From: an uncultured Oscillospiraceae bacterium
GTDB lineage: Bacteria > Bacillota > Clostridia > Oscillospirales > Oscillospiraceae
Assembly (NCBI GenBank): GCA_944387095.1
Contig: CALXDP010000010.1
Coordinates: forward strand, 1 to 64,000
Reading direction: 5' to 3'
DNA: 64,000 nt
Positions 23,919-32,218 of this stretch are shown here, one piece after another (positions within the stretch are counted from its first letter, which is position 1; each line of letters begins with the position of its first letter). A program made the translations under genes and the position numbers. The notes under the pieces are model-generated. The model did no database searches. It was not told the DNA's origin and saw only the letters and a list, made by a program, of their open reading frames with translations.

Positions 23919-24506
23919 TCAGTGAGCGGCTTCCGGCTTCTTCTCCTTTTCCACGGCAAAGGGATCGCCGTGGATCAGGTAGCGGGACACCGTCTTATAC
24001 ACCACAAAGGTGACGGCGGAGTTGATGCCCGCCTTGAGCAGGTTGAAGGGCAGGATGCCGGGGATAAGCAGCGCGTCCACCTGCGCCACCGGCCAGCCGG
24101 TGAACGCGGGGGTGATGAAGTGATTGGCGGGCATCATCACCAGCCCCATGGCCAGGGTACCCAGCACCAGCCCCAGTACGCCGCCCATACGGGTATGGCG
24201 CAGGCGGTATACCCCGCCGGCCACCAGCACCAGAGTGGAGGTGGCAATGATGTGCATGATGATGCCATAGGCCCCGCTGCCGGCGCTGACCGTGACGCCC
24301 TGGATGATACTCACCACCACTGTCAGAAACACCCCTGCCACAGGACCGTAGGCCAGGGAGGCAATGAGGATGGGGACGTCGGCAGGGTCGTACTCCAAAA
24401 AGGACACCACCGGGATCAGCGGCACATGAACCGCCCACACCAGCACCACCGAAATGGCCGCCAGCATGGCCATGACCACCAGTTTCTTCAGTCGCTCGTT
24501 TTTCAT
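23919..24506 (-). CDS. ECF S component, RibU-like (second gene of riboswitch operon)
   Basis: A 195-residue membrane protein with five to six helices starting MKNERLKKLVVMAMLAAISV. The motif FLEYDPADVPILIASLAYGP near residues 36-55 is the riboflavin-transporter (RibU/FmnP) signature region, where FLKFDxSDVP is usual. It lies 19 bases after another RibU-like gene, in the same transcript controlled by the FMN riboswitch. Two tandem S components may differ in ligand (riboflavin, FMN or lumichrome-like compounds) or could be a duplication. Confidence 0.8.
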   Translation of the reverse strand: MKNERLKKLVVMAMLAAISVVLVWAVHVPLIPVVSFLEYDPADVPILIASLAYGPVAGVFLTVVVSIIQGVTVSAGSGAYGIIMHIIATSTLVLVAGGVYRLRHTRMGGVLGLVLGTLAMGLVMMPANHFITPAFTGWPVAQVDALLIPGILPFNLLKAGINSAVTFVVYKTVSRYLIHGDPFAVEKEKKPEAAH

Positions 24507-24525
24507 CTCAATCGCCCCTTTCCGC

Positions 24526-25164
24526 TCATCTTTTCCGCCCGTGGAGAATGGGCGAGAGAGGCTTGTAGATCAGGAAGCACAGCAAGGCACACAGCAGTCC
24601 CTTGACGATGGTAAAGGGCAGATTGAAGATGAGCAGGCACTCCAATAGACCATCCACACTGGGCAGAATGATTTGATAAGCCTGGATGATCGGGTCCATC
24701 CCTCCAAAGGCGGTGGCATAGGCCGGGTAAACCAGGAAATAGTTCAGCGGGACGGAAAACAGCCCCATGGCCGCCGCGCCCACCAGGGCGCCCGCCACGG
24801 CCCCTTTACGGGTCTTGTGGGCCTTGTAGATCAGCCCGGCGGTAATGGCGTACACGGCGTTGAGGCCGAAGTTACACAGCTCACCTACACCGGCCGTAGT
24901 GGTTCCCTCAATGAGAAGGTTGAGCAAGTTCTTCGCCAGGGCGATGACCGCGCCGGCCACCGGCCCCAGGGAGAAGGCCCCCAGCAAGGAGGGCAGGTCG
25001 GACACATCCAGCTTGACGAAGTCCGGGATCAGCGCCGGGATAGGCACCTCCACAAACATCAGGGCGGCGGCCACGGCGGACAGCATGGCGGTAACCGCAA
25101 GGTAGCGCACGGACAGTTTGCGGCCGGACTTGGGCAGCACCGCCGCATGAGTTTTAAGGGACAT
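24526..25164 (-). CDS. ribU: Riboflavin ECF transporter S component RibU
   Basis: A 212-residue S component with six helices. Residues 40-62 (IPDFVKLDVSDLPSLLGAFSLGP) show the flavin-binding D-x-S-D-x-P region of RibU, followed by AGAVIALAKNLLNLL. The start at 25164 follows AGGAGG; upstream in-frame codons run into the riboswitch and are rejected. With EcfT and EcfA supplied from elsewhere it would import riboflavin. Its leader carries an FMN riboswitch, which directly supports flavin uptake. Confidence 0.92.
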   Translation of the reverse strand: MSLKTHAAVLPKSGRKLSVRYLAVTAMLSAVAAALMFVEVPIPALIPDFVKLDVSDLPSLLGAFSLGPVAGAVIALAKNLLNLLIEGTTTAGVGELCNFGLNAVYAITAGLIYKAHKTRKGAVAGALVGAAAMGLFSVPLNYFLVYPAYATAFGGMDPIIQAYQIILPSVDGLLECLLIFNLPFTIVKGLLCALLCFLIYKPLSPILHGRKR

Positions 25165-25243
25165 AACAAAACCTCCTATGAAATTGTGAAACACCGGAAA
25201 TAGGTCTTCCAGGCGCCACAACATACATGGGAGGAGCTGCGCG

Positions 25244-25362
25244 CATCTTCTTCCATCCGGACTATACCGTTGGTCCCGGAGTTTCACCGAGTCAGCCGCG
25301 CATACGCGCGGGTCGCGGACTTTACCGCCAGTGGGGAATTCCACCCCGCCCTGAAGACGTCT
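25244..25362 (-). ncRNA. FMN riboswitch (RFN element)
   Basis: Reading the minus strand from about 25362: TCTTCAGGGCGGGGTGGAA, CCCCACTGGCGGTAAAG, CCGCGACCCGCG, GACTCGGTGAAACTCCGGG and CGACGGTATAGTCCGGATGG-like segments appear in order, ending GGAAGAAGA. These are the conserved pieces of the RFN element. It lies about 80 bases before ribU and should switch the two RibU-like genes off when FMN is plentiful. Confidence 0.95.
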
Positions 25363-25382
25363 ATTTGGTTGTTTCCGATCCC

Positions 25383-25410
25383 ATTATAGCAGAGAAAACA
25401 GAAAATGCAA
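25383..25410 (-). promoter_or_regulatory. Promoter driving the FMN riboswitch
   Basis: Minus-strand TTGCAT (25410-25405) and TATAAT (25388-25383) with a 16-base spacer, placing the transcript start just before the riboswitch. Confidence 0.65.
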
Positions 25411-25499
25411 GAGTATTTTTCTCGAACTTTTGTTCTATCCCTCTTGACGCGGCCACTGCCATCAGGTAAAATACTCCAAACGGGAAAGGAGGCGCGCCC

Positions 25500-26033
25500 A
25501 TGACTGCGGATTGCACCTGCTGCTTCACTGGCCACCGCCCCAGCAAACTGCCCTGGGGCGTCAACGAGACGGATCCCCGGTGCGCCGCCCTGAAGGGCAG
25601 CATCGCCCGGGAGCTGGAGGGGCTGTACCGGCGGGGCTTCCGCCACTTCATCTCCGGCATGGCCCAGGGCTGCGACCTCTACTTTGCCGAGGGGGTACTG
25701 GCCCTGCGGTCGTCCCATCCGGACGTCACCCTGGAGGGGGCAGTCCCCTGCCCCGGCCAGGCTGACCGCTGGCCGGAGGAGGAGCGGCGGCGGTGGCGGG
25801 CCATCCTGGATGCCTGCGACGTGGAGACGGTGGTGCAGCAGCGCTATGACCGCTTCTGCATGCACCGCCGGGACCGGTACATGGTGGACCGCTCCCAGTG
25901 CGTCCTGGCCGTCTTCGACGGATCCCCCGGCGGCACCAGGTATACACTGCACTACGCCATGGACCGGGGGCTGGACATCCTGCTCCTGGACCTGAACCGG
26001 CCCCAGGCCCCCGCCGTCCGGCTGGAGCTGTAG
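25500..26033 (+). CDS. SLOG-family protein (DUF1273/YpsA-like)
   Basis: A 177-residue Rossmann-like SLOG protein. CTCCFTGHRPSKLPWG near residues 6-21 is the characteristic nucleotide-binding start; GFRHFISGMAQGCDLYFAE near 46-64 and VLAVFDGSPGGTRYTLHYA near 136-154 complete the family's ligand pocket. YpsA in bacilli affects cell division and glucose response; SLOG domains generally bind nucleotides such as ADP-ribose derivatives. AAAGGAGG precedes the ATG. It stands alone between the riboswitch promoter and infC. Confidence 0.85.
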   Translation: MTADCTCCFTGHRPSKLPWGVNETDPRCAALKGSIARELEGLYRRGFRHFISGMAQGCDLYFAEGVLALRSSHPDVTLEGAVPCPGQADRWPEEERRRWRAILDACDVETVVQQRYDRFCMHRRDRYMVDRSQCVLAVFDGSPGGTRYTLHYAMDRGLDILLLDLNRPQAPAVRLEL

Positions 26034-26074
26034 CCGCGGCGCCCCAGACTTTCCGGCTTTTTGCGAAATACCGC

Positions 26075-26103
26075 TTGACAGCGGCTAGGTGCTCTGATAT
26101 ACT
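26075..26103 (+). promoter_or_regulatory. Near-consensus promoter of infC-rpmI-rplT
   Basis: TTGACA (26075-26080), a 17-base spacer and TATACT (26098-26103). The start would lie near 26110, giving a leader of about 155 bases before infC. Confidence 0.8.
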
Positions 26104-26170
26104 GTCAGGGCAAAACAAAGCAGGAATGGTGCCGCCGTCCTCACCTCCAGCCCCGGGCGAAGAGGTCAAC

Positions 26171-26272
26171 ATGGAAAATGCCGCGCTGGTACAGTGCGTT
26201 ATTTTGATGTGGACGTGGGCGCCGTTGCGCTCACGTTTTTCTTTTATTCAGGAGGTGCTTTGCCATAGCTAA
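26171..26272 (+). CDS. Possible 33-residue leader peptide of infC
   Basis: ATG 26171 with AGAGG nearby opens a 33-codon frame (MENAALVQCVILMWTW and onward) that runs through the attenuator hairpin and ends at TAA just inside infC. Translating ribosomes would prevent the hairpin forming, so it might tune attenuation and couple to infC. No homology evidence; it could be fortuitous. Confidence 0.3.
   Translation: MENAALVQCVILMWTWAPLRSRFSFIQEVLCHS
26213..26245 (+). terminator. Attenuator hairpin in the infC leader
   Basis: ACGTGGGCGC (26213-26222) pairs with GCGCTCACGT (26227-26236), loop CGTT, followed by a T-rich run (TTTTTCTTTT overlapping the stem end). Placed between promoter and infC it matches the L20-controlled leader terminator known upstream of infC-rpmI-rplT in Firmicutes. 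Confidence 0.75.
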
Positions 26273-26792
26273 CGCGACCCATCAAATCAATGAAGAGATC
26301 CGCGACCGAGAGGTTCGTCTGATCGGCGCCGACGGCAGCCAGCTGGGCATCATGTCCGCTGCCGAGGCCCAGCGCCGCGCCGATGAGGAGGGGCTGGATC
26401 TGGTGAAGATCTCCCCCAATGCCGTCCCCCCCGTGTGCAAGCTCATGGACTACGGCAAGTTCAAGTTCGAGCAGGCCAAGCGGGAGAAGGAGGCCAGAAA
26501 AAACCAGCACGTGGTGGAGATCAAGGAGATCCGCATGTCCCCGGGCATCGACATCGGCGACTTCAACACCAAGCTGCGCAACGCCCAGAAGTTCCTGGCC
26601 GACGGCAACCGGGTCAAGGTCACGGTGCGCTTCCGGGGCCGTGAGATGGCCCACACCGATATCGGCCGGGACCTGCTGCTGGACTTCGCCCAGCAGTGCT
26701 CCGAGCTGGCCGCCCTGGATAAAGACCCCAAGCTGGAGGGCCGGCACATGAGCATCTTCCTGTCCGCCAAAACCGGCAAGGCAAAAGCGTAA
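26265..26792 (+). CDS. infC: Translation initiation factor IF-3, apparent AUA start
   Basis: A 175-residue IF-3. The N-domain begins IANATHQINEEIRDREVRLI, the linker follows KFEQAKREKEARKNQ, and the C-domain contains EIRMSPGIDIGDFNTKLRNA and VTVRFRGREM. No ATG, GTG or TTG occurs upstream in frame near the Shine-Dalgarno; AGGAGG (26250-26255) is 9 bases before ATA (26265). IF-3 genes commonly start with the rare AUU, which lets IF-3 repress its own translation by rejecting the codon; AUA would serve the same purpose. An internal ATG at 26352 would lose the conserved N-domain and is rejected. Confidence 0.93.
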   Translation: MANATHQINEEIRDREVRLIGADGSQLGIMSAAEAQRRADEEGLDLVKISPNAVPPVCKLMDYGKFKFEQAKREKEARKNQHVVEIKEIRMSPGIDIGDFNTKLRNAQKFLADGNRVKVTVRFRGREMAHTDIGRDLLLDFAQQCSELAALDKDPKLEGRHMSIFLSAKTGKAKA

Positions 26793-26840
26793 CCCCGCGG
26801 CGTTTGCCGCCCCCATCACACTGTAAAGGAGCTAACCACC

Positions 26841-27044
26841 ATGCCTAAGATCAAAACCCACAGCGGCGCCAAGAAGCGCTTCTCGCTGACCAAGACCGGC
26901 CGCGTCAAGCGGGCCCACGCCAATAAGCGCCATCTGCTCAACGGCCACGGCAAGACCACCAAGCTCAAGAGAGGCCTCCGCAAGGGCGCCTACGCCGACG
27001 TGACCAACGAGGCGACCGTCAAGCGCCTGATCCCCTACAAATAA
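26841..27044 (+). CDS. rpmI: Ribosomal protein L35
   Basis: A 67-residue basic protein, [20 protein letters not shown] then [19 protein letters not shown], the complete and typical L35 of the large subunit. AAAGGAG precedes the ATG. It lies between infC and rplT in the conserved order, translated from the same attenuated transcript. Confidence 0.97.
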   Translation: MPKIKTHSGAKKRFSLTKTGRVKRAHANKRHLLNGHGKTTKLKRGLRKGAYADVTNEATVKRLIPYK

Positions 27045-27079
27045 GTTTACTTTTACCCAATATAGGAGGCTGAACTACC

Positions 27080-27436
27080 ATGGCAAGAGTCAAGGGCGCG
27101 ATGATGACGCGCAAGAGAAGAAGTAAGATCCTCAAGCTGGCCAAGGGCTACTGGGGCGCCAAGAGCAAGCATTTCAAGATGGCCAACGAGCAGGTGATGA
27201 AGTCCCTGCAGTACGCCTATACCGGCCGCCGGCTGAAGAAGCGCGATTTCCGCCAGCTGTGGATCGCCCGCATCAGCGCCGCCTGCAAGATGAACGGGAT
27301 GAACTACTCCACCTTCATGCACGGGCTGAAGCTGGCCAATGTGGAGATCAACCGCAAGATGCTCTCCGAGCTGGCCGTCAACGACAAGGCCGCCTTCACC
27401 CAGCTGGCTGAACTGGCCAAGGCGAAGCTGGCTTAA
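27080..27436 (+). CDS. rplT: Ribosomal protein L20
   Basis: A 118-residue L20 with the basic N-terminal extension ([20 protein letters not shown]) that threads into 23S rRNA and the globular C-domain ([20 protein letters not shown]). In Firmicutes L20 binds the leader of this operon and represses it, matching the hairpin at 26213. AGGAGG lies ahead of the ATG; a terminator follows 9 bases after the stop. Confidence 0.97.
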   Translation: MARVKGAMMTRKRRSKILKLAKGYWGAKSKHFKMANEQVMKSLQYAYTGRRLKKRDFRQLWIARISAACKMNGMNYSTFMHGLKLANVEINRKMLSELAVNDKAAFTQLAELAKAKLA

Positions 27437-27445
27437 CAACTATCA

Positions 27446-27484
27446 CACAATGGGGAAGGCGCCGCCTTCCCCATTGTGCTTTAT
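27446..27484 (+). terminator. Terminator of the infC operon
   Basis: Perfect 15-bp stem, arms 27446-27460 and 27464-27478, three-base loop, followed by CTTTAT. Confidence 0.75.
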
Positions 27485-27606
27485 ATTGACCCATTATGAC
27501 AATCACAATGTAATTACAAAGGGAACCTTCCTACCGTGGCTGGATGTGTTGGTATGAGGTTTCCCTTGTCCGCTGAACCCTTACTTCTCCATATATCTAC
27601 TTGTAG

Positions 27607-28134
27607 ATGCGCCAACCAGCAGTTCTACATTTTCTGTTTCAGTTCCTAAGCTGCTTTGATGAGGTACATCGTAATGAAGCAAAGACCCTTCTCTTATTTT
27701 TATGCATTATCTTCGCCATAGTAACTTTGCTTCTATATGTAAAGCAATCCACGCGGGAAGCTGCGTTAAATACACAGCTCCTCGCCTCATATTCTGAGGT
27801 GATTTCCAGTTTAGAATCCATTCACCAAAGCAAGCAGTTGACTGTATCCGATGTGCAAATGTTAAAAGCAAGTGTTGACCAATTCTGTGGGCAGTTGGAA
27901 TTGTATGTGGACTGTTCTCCCTATGTTTCCAAACAAATCAATTTTGACGTTGCAACAGTTTACCATGGATTCCTTCGTCTCTCTGCTGGTTTGTACGATG
28001 ATATAAACAGCATTCAGGAAAGTCCGTCTGTTCTTGTCACACTGAAAGAAAAATTAGATGGGATATATACGGAAATAAGTAATATGGACAACATAGAATC
28101 TGCCGCTAAGCGCATTCGAAACAACTGGAATTGA
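27607..28134 (+). CDS. Unrecognised membrane-anchored protein in AT-rich island
   Basis: A 175-residue protein with one clear membrane helix (residues 25-46, KTLLLFLCIIFAIVTLLLYV) and a mostly helical remainder with coiled-coil tendency (YSEVISSLESIHQSKQ and TLKEKLDGIYTEISNM). No family recognised. There is no good Shine-Dalgarno before ATG 27607, so the true start may be a little different. Base composition is markedly AT-rich compared with rplT and corA on either side, pointing to transfer. No partner gene lies next to it. Confidence 0.5.
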   Translation: MRQPAVLHFLFQFLSCFDEVHRNEAKTLLLFLCIIFAIVTLLLYVKQSTREAALNTQLLASYSEVISSLESIHQSKQLTVSDVQMLKASVDQFCGQLELYVDCSPYVSKQINFDVATVYHGFLRLSAGLYDDINSIQESPSVLVTLKEKLDGIYTEISNMDNIESAAKRIRNNWN

Positions 28135-28202
28135 GTATCTCAAGATAGCAAATTTGCAGCAAAGTCGGGGTCAGCCAGTGAACTTCATCGAAACGGAAAA
28201 AT

Positions 28203-28231
28203 TCCCCGCCCGGGAAACTCCCAGGCGGGAA
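28203..28231 (-). terminator. Terminator of corA
   Basis: On the minus strand CCCGCCTGGGA pairs with TCCCGGGCGGG and is followed by GAATTTTTCC, 12 bases past the corA stop. Confidence 0.7.
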
Positions 28232-28242
28232 ATGGGTGTGGC

Positions 28243-29169
28243 TCAGAACAGATCCTTCTTTTTCAAAATGATAGCCGCCAGCACAATGACCGCCACCGTC
28301 ACCAGTAGTGGGAACCACCAGAAGTGGTCCATGGGCAGCCCGGCCACGTTCATACCGTAGAAGCCGAAGATGATGTTGGGGATGGCCAGCAGGATGGTGA
28401 TGGAGCTGAGCACCTTCATGGTGACGTTCAGGTTGTTGGAGATGACCGAGGCGAAGGCGTCCATCATCCCCGAGATGATGGACGAGTAGATCTGTGCCAT
28501 CTCGATGGCCTGGCGCACCTCGATGAGCACGTCCTCCAGCAGGTCGTGATCCTCCTCGTACAGGGTGACGATGCGACCCCGGAGGATTTTCTCCAGGGTG
28601 ACCTCGTTGGCCTTCAGGGAGGTGTTGAAGTACACCAGGGACTTCTCCAGGTCCAGCAGCTGGATCAGCTCCTTGTTCCGCTGGGACTTGTACAGCTGCC
28701 GCTCCATATAGTTATAGGTCTTGTCAATCTGCTTCAGGTATTGCAGGTAGCGCTTGGCCACCAGCAGCAGGATGTTTAGGATGAACCGGGTGCGCTGCTG
28801 GGTGCGCACGTCCTTCACCAGCCCGTCCTGGAGATCCCGGACCACCGAGGTCTCCTTCAGGCAGACGGTGACGATATGCTTACCCGTCACCAGAATGCCC
28901 AGGGGGAGGGTGGAGTAGACCATGCCGGTCTCGTCCTTCTCCATGGCGGGGGTGTCCACGATGATGAGGGTCTGGCCGTCCTCGCTGTCAATCCGGGAAG
29001 TCTCCTCTTCGTCCAGGGCAGCCCGCAGGAAGGCGGGTTCCACCCCCAGGGCGGTGGAGACGGTTTTCAGCTCGTCCTCGCTGGGATAGACCAGGTTGAC
29101 CCAGCAGCCCTCCTCCACAGCGTCCAGCTGGGTGATCTTTCCATCCACAGTTTTATAGATATTCAGCAT
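28243..29169 (-). CDS. corA: CorA-type divalent cation (Mg/Co) channel
   Basis: A 308-residue CorA protein: a long cytoplasmic N-terminal part with the funnel helices (residues 1-240), the gate helix, then two C-terminal membrane helices with the selectivity motif GMN in FGFYGMNVAGLPMDHFWWFP near residues 272-291, and the basic tail KKKDLF. The start at 29169 (MLNIYKTVDGKITQL) is the family's usual beginning; an upstream in-frame extension is rejected. It forms a pentameric Mg2+/Co2+ channel. Confidence 0.92.
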   Translation of the reverse strand: MLNIYKTVDGKITQLDAVEEGCWVNLVYPSEDELKTVSTALGVEPAFLRAALDEEETSRIDSEDGQTLIIVDTPAMEKDETGMVYSTLPLGILVTGKHIVTVCLKETSVVRDLQDGLVKDVRTQQRTRFILNILLLVAKRYLQYLKQIDKTYNYMERQLYKSQRNKELIQLLDLEKSLVYFNTSLKANEVTLEKILRGRIVTLYEEDHDLLEDVLIEVRQAIEMAQIYSSIISGMMDAFASVISNNLNVTMKVLSSITILLAIPNIIFGFYGMNVAGLPMDHFWWFPLLVTVAVIVLAAIILKKKDLF

Positions 29170-29614
29170 TGCCTTCACGCCTTTCCCGAAACCGGCAAAA
29201 GGGCAAAAAAAGCCCGTGCGGTTCCGCTTTTTTTCGCCCCAAAGAGGCATGGGTCAGCGGGCGCACGGGTGGCAGGCATGATGCCGCTCAGCGGGTGCGC
29301 CGCGCCAGGGATGTATAACTTCGACCTATGGGATCGCCTGTCACGACGCATTCCACTTCCTTTCCAGTCCGTCTCCGGCCAGGGGTGCCTTTCCCAGCCT
29401 GTCCTATTATTATATGCCTTAGCCGGGCGCTTTGCAAGTGCAAACCCGTGTAAAAGCTGTGAAAATTCCCTGCCTCGCCCTCCTTGCGCACCTTCTGCCA
29501 GAACGCTATAAGGGAGATCGGCAGGCCGGCACCGGTAAATACCGCATAAGAGTCCATAACCTTCAGCGCCCATTTCCCAAATCGCATGCTTCGTTTTCCC
29601 GCACCCGGCCCTTC
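29170..29614. other. Unassigned stretch
   Basis: No gene is supported. Two overlapping minus-strand frames (one starting near 29587 with MRFGKWALKVMDSYAVF, another near 29657) are open for 100-160 codons but have no recognised motif or good ribosome-binding site, and one overlaps the next gene. They might be a decayed gene; equally they may be chance. Confidence 0.4.
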
Positions 29615-30424
29615 TCACGGCTGGCCCACATTGCGCCGATTTGGAAACGACAGGCATCCGAGCGTCACCGTCAAAACGTCGGTTAAAGTGCGGAGGATCA
29701 GGTCGGGGATGTCGGCGTCAAACACCAACGGCATAAAGAAGTTGAAGAGGAACAGATCCACCCCGAAGAGCAGACAGCCCAGCATCATGGCCCGCCTTCC
29801 CCGATTCCCATTGCCGATATGGAAGTTCAGCCATGCCGTCACGCAGGAAATTACAATCCCTGCCAGCAGACACCACAGCACCGTTTCCCACGGCTTCTCC
29901 TCAAAGGAGGAATAAATGCCCATGGCGCGGTATTGTATCATACGCCCGGCGAAAAAGCAGGCGGTCACGGTCAGCACCGGCAGAACGGGGAACGCCGTTT
30001 CCTTCCGGCCTGCCGAACCTTTGGATTCCCCCAACAGCCACCCAAGCAGCAGGCCCATCACAATCAAGGCCAAACTGTCCGCCACCGGGTAGGTAATCCG
30101 GTCCAGGGCCGCCACATGGGGCAGGGGCTCTAACAGGTATACGATCCACACGGCGCAGCAGGAAAGGCCATATTTCAATCCCTGTAAAATCCGATTCCCG
30201 CCCAACCGGCTTCGGATGAGCAGGAACAGCGAGGCGATCAGGGCGTAAGCAAGTATTCCATAGACCGTAAAAGCCAGCGGCATGGTGCCGTTTTGCGCGA
30301 AGACGCTGGGCGCCAGAACCGTCTGCGCTCCGGCCGGGATGGAAAGCTGCCCGATGATGCGCACGATGGTGGTGGCAAGCCCGATGAGAAGAATTTTCAG
30401 GATAATTTTCACAACGCTGTTCAT
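29615..30424 (-). CDS. Polytopic membrane protein of unknown function
   Basis: A 269-residue protein with about seven hydrophobic segments (first at residues 5-28, KIILKILLIGLATTIVRIIG). No family recognised. Its ATG overlaps the stop of the flavodoxin gene (ATGA), so the two are translationally coupled, a pairing seen in clostridia where a flavodoxin-domain protein and a membrane protein are co-expressed. A role in a membrane redox step is possible but not shown by any motif here. Confidence 0.6.
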   Translation of the reverse strand: MNSVVKIILKILLIGLATTIVRIIGQLSIPAGAQTVLAPSVFAQNGTMPLAFTVYGILAYALIASLFLLIRSRLGGNRILQGLKYGLSCCAVWIVYLLEPLPHVAALDRITYPVADSLALIVMGLLLGWLLGESKGSAGRKETAFPVLPVLTVTACFFAGRMIQYRAMGIYSSFEEKPWETVLWCLLAGIVISCVTAWLNFHIGNGNRGRRAMMLGCLLFGVDLFLFNFFMPLVFDADIPDLILRTLTDVLTVTLGCLSFPNRRNVGQP

Positions 30425-30963
30425 ATTGTTTCCCTCTGTATCTCCCAAATAATCGGTTCCAACGCACCGAAATCTGTGAAATCCACCTGTTTCCCATAGG
30501 TTTCCATGAGCGCCCGGTCCTCCGCCGTTTGTTTTTCCGGGGGCGTTCTGCGCAGGGACTGGTATAGCAGCTTCATCATCGTCCGGTGTCCGAGAGAGAG
30601 CTTTTGATAATCGATCCCGCCGCGAAGATGAAATATCTTCGCCTGGCTCAGCAGCTCCGGGGAAAGCTGCCTTTGCAGATAAGCGCGGATGTTGTCCCGG
30701 TTCTCCGGTTCGTTGGGGTCAGCCAGCCCCACGGTAACAAGGAGCAGTTTTTGCCCATCCTGAAAAGAAAAGCTCCGCAGGGTTTTTGCAAGGCCCAGGA
30801 CGCCGCCAGCATACAATCCCCCCAGACAGATGATCGTCTTTTTATCTGAAAGAACCGGGGCGTCTTTGCAATTGATCGCGGGAATGCCGGTTTGTTCGGA
30901 CAGCTTTTCCGCATATCGGCGTGTGCTTCCATACCGGCTGCCGTAGACAATGATGTGTTCCAT
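30421..30963 (-). CDS. Flavodoxin-domain protein (HemG/flavodoxin_5-like)
   Basis: A 180-residue flavodoxin-like protein: MEHIIVYGSRYGSTRRYAEKL contains the FMN-phosphate loop (GSRYGSTRRYA), with the second flavin loop in LGGLYAGGVLGLAKTL near residues 47-62. The C-terminal KQTAEDRALMETYGKQVDFT resembles stand-alone clostridial flavodoxin_5 proteins. GGAGGG precedes ATG 30963. It carries electrons or, as in HemG, oxidises a ring compound; the partner is unknown. Confidence 0.82.
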   Translation of the reverse strand: MEHIIVYGSRYGSTRRYAEKLSEQTGIPAINCKDAPVLSDKKTIICLGGLYAGGVLGLAKTLRSFSFQDGQKLLLVTVGLADPNEPENRDNIRAYLQRQLSPELLSQAKIFHLRGGIDYQKLSLGHRTMMKLLYQSLRRTPPEKQTAEDRALMETYGKQVDFTDFGALEPIIWEIQRETI

Positions 30964-31583
30964 GACCGCCCTCCTATTCACTCTGCCATTTATCTCATTT
31001 CAAACGTGCGAAAAAACTGCCTTGAACGAGAGCAGATAAAATCATAAACATGTCCGCGATTGGGGTAAGCAGACAAGAGGATACCGTGATCCGCGCAAAT
31101 TGGCCGGCCAATCCTCGCTGCCTGCAAGCACCCGGCAAAGATGATTTTTACCGTATCCTTCCGTTTGGATGAAAAGTTCCAACACACGGGATGAGAACCC
31201 CAGAAAAGCGTGCTGCGTGTTTCAGTCCATCATGAATACACCAATCCATTTTGATTCTATACCATTCAGCATAGCACGGCTATCCGTTTTCTGTGAAGCC
31301 TGTGTAAAGAAAATATATATGGCGCTTTGTCTGGCAGAAAACAGGGATTGCCAGACGGATACAGGTGGAGCGCGGAACCCGAAAGGGGACGCAACGGCAG
31401 ACAGCCATTGCCGCGCCACCGATCAACGCGCGGTCCGCCTGCGGGAGGTTCCACGGCGGGCAGCTGGTTTCTGAAGCTACAGGCCGCTCCATCGTTTTGT
31501 CCAAAGAAATCGGAAAGAACGCTCCCGCTGGTCTGGTGATCCTATGCATCGACGCTTCCTGTTTCCTACGAGGCTGCAAAAGC
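30964..31583. other. Gene-poor stretch upstream of the flavodoxin gene
   Basis: No supported gene. A 65-codon minus-strand frame (30990-31187) and several plus-strand frames around 31169-31540 lack ribosome-binding sites and recognisable motifs. The stretch may contain the promoter of the flavodoxin pair, but no confident -35/-10 pair was found. Confidence 0.45.
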
Positions 31584-31619
31584 CTTTGGGGCACCTTCCT
31601 TACAGAGGGTGCCCCAAAG
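31584..31619 (-). terminator. Terminator of dpaA-dpaB
   Basis: Perfect 12-bp stem, CTTTGGGGCACC (31584-31595) and GGTGCCCCAAAG (31608-31619); on the minus strand GGCTTTTG follows. It lies 11 bases past the dpaB stop. Confidence 0.8.
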
Positions 31620-31630
31620 AAGATCATTTT

Positions 31631-32218
31631 TCATTTGGCCCCCAGCAGCAGAGGCTGTATTTGCTCCCCTTGCCGGGCGGCCTCCAGTGTCTGGGGCACC
31701 AGGGAGAAGTCGGCCACCAGAGAGGTGGGCTTTCCCCTGCAATCATCCTGCCGGAAGGGCACGAAGTAGACGTTCTTCCGCGCCAGCAGAATTCCGATGT
31801 TGGGGGCCGCCGCGCTCAGCCCGTCGTTGGTGGCCACGGCAATCACCAATGGTTTCCCGTTGCGCAGGTGGGCCTTGGCCGCCATGGTCACACTGCTGTC
31901 CGTCACCCCATGGGCCAGTTTGGCAAGGGTGTTGCCCGTGCAGGGGCAGATCACCAGCACGTCCAGCAGCCCCTTGGGGCCAATGGGCTCCGCCTGTTCC
32001 ACAGTGGCAATGACCCGCCGGCCACAGATGCGCTCCATCTCCCGCATAAAGTCGTGGGCGTTTCCAAACCGGGTGTCGGTGGCAGCCACCCGTTCAGAGA
32101 CGATGGGCACCAGGTGGGTGTACCGGGCAGCCACCTCCTCCAGAGCGTCCAGTCCCCGGCTCAGGGTGCAAAAGGATCCGCAAAAGGCGAATCCTACCTT
32201 CAGCTGTTCCATGCTCAC
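31631..32218 (-). CDS. dpaB: Dipicolinate synthase subunit B (SpoVFB)
   Basis: A 195-residue flavoprotein-fold protein (MEQLKVGFAFCGSFCTLSRG; PCTGNTLAKLAHGVTDSSVT; NIGILLARKNVYFVPFRQDD), the B subunit of dipicolinate synthase. With DpaA it makes dipicolinic acid from a diaminopimelate-pathway intermediate in the mother cell, for loading into the spore core. Its start overlaps the dpaA stop (ATGA; 32215-32218). Two more residues precede the quoted motif (start MSMEQL at 32218). Confidence 0.93.
   Translation of the reverse strand: MSMEQLKVGFAFCGSFCTLSRGLDALEEVAARYTHLVPIVSERVAATDTRFGNAHDFMREMERICGRRVIATVEQAEPIGPKGLLDVLVICPCTGNTLAKLAHGVTDSSVTMAAKAHLRNGKPLVIAVATNDGLSAAAPNIGILLARKNVYFVPFRQDDCRGKPTSLVADFSLVPQTLEAARQGEQIQPLLLGAK

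Noticed and set aside
29175-29657. 160-codon minus-strand frame next to corA
   Set aside because: It overlaps another open frame and the following membrane-protein gene; no motif.
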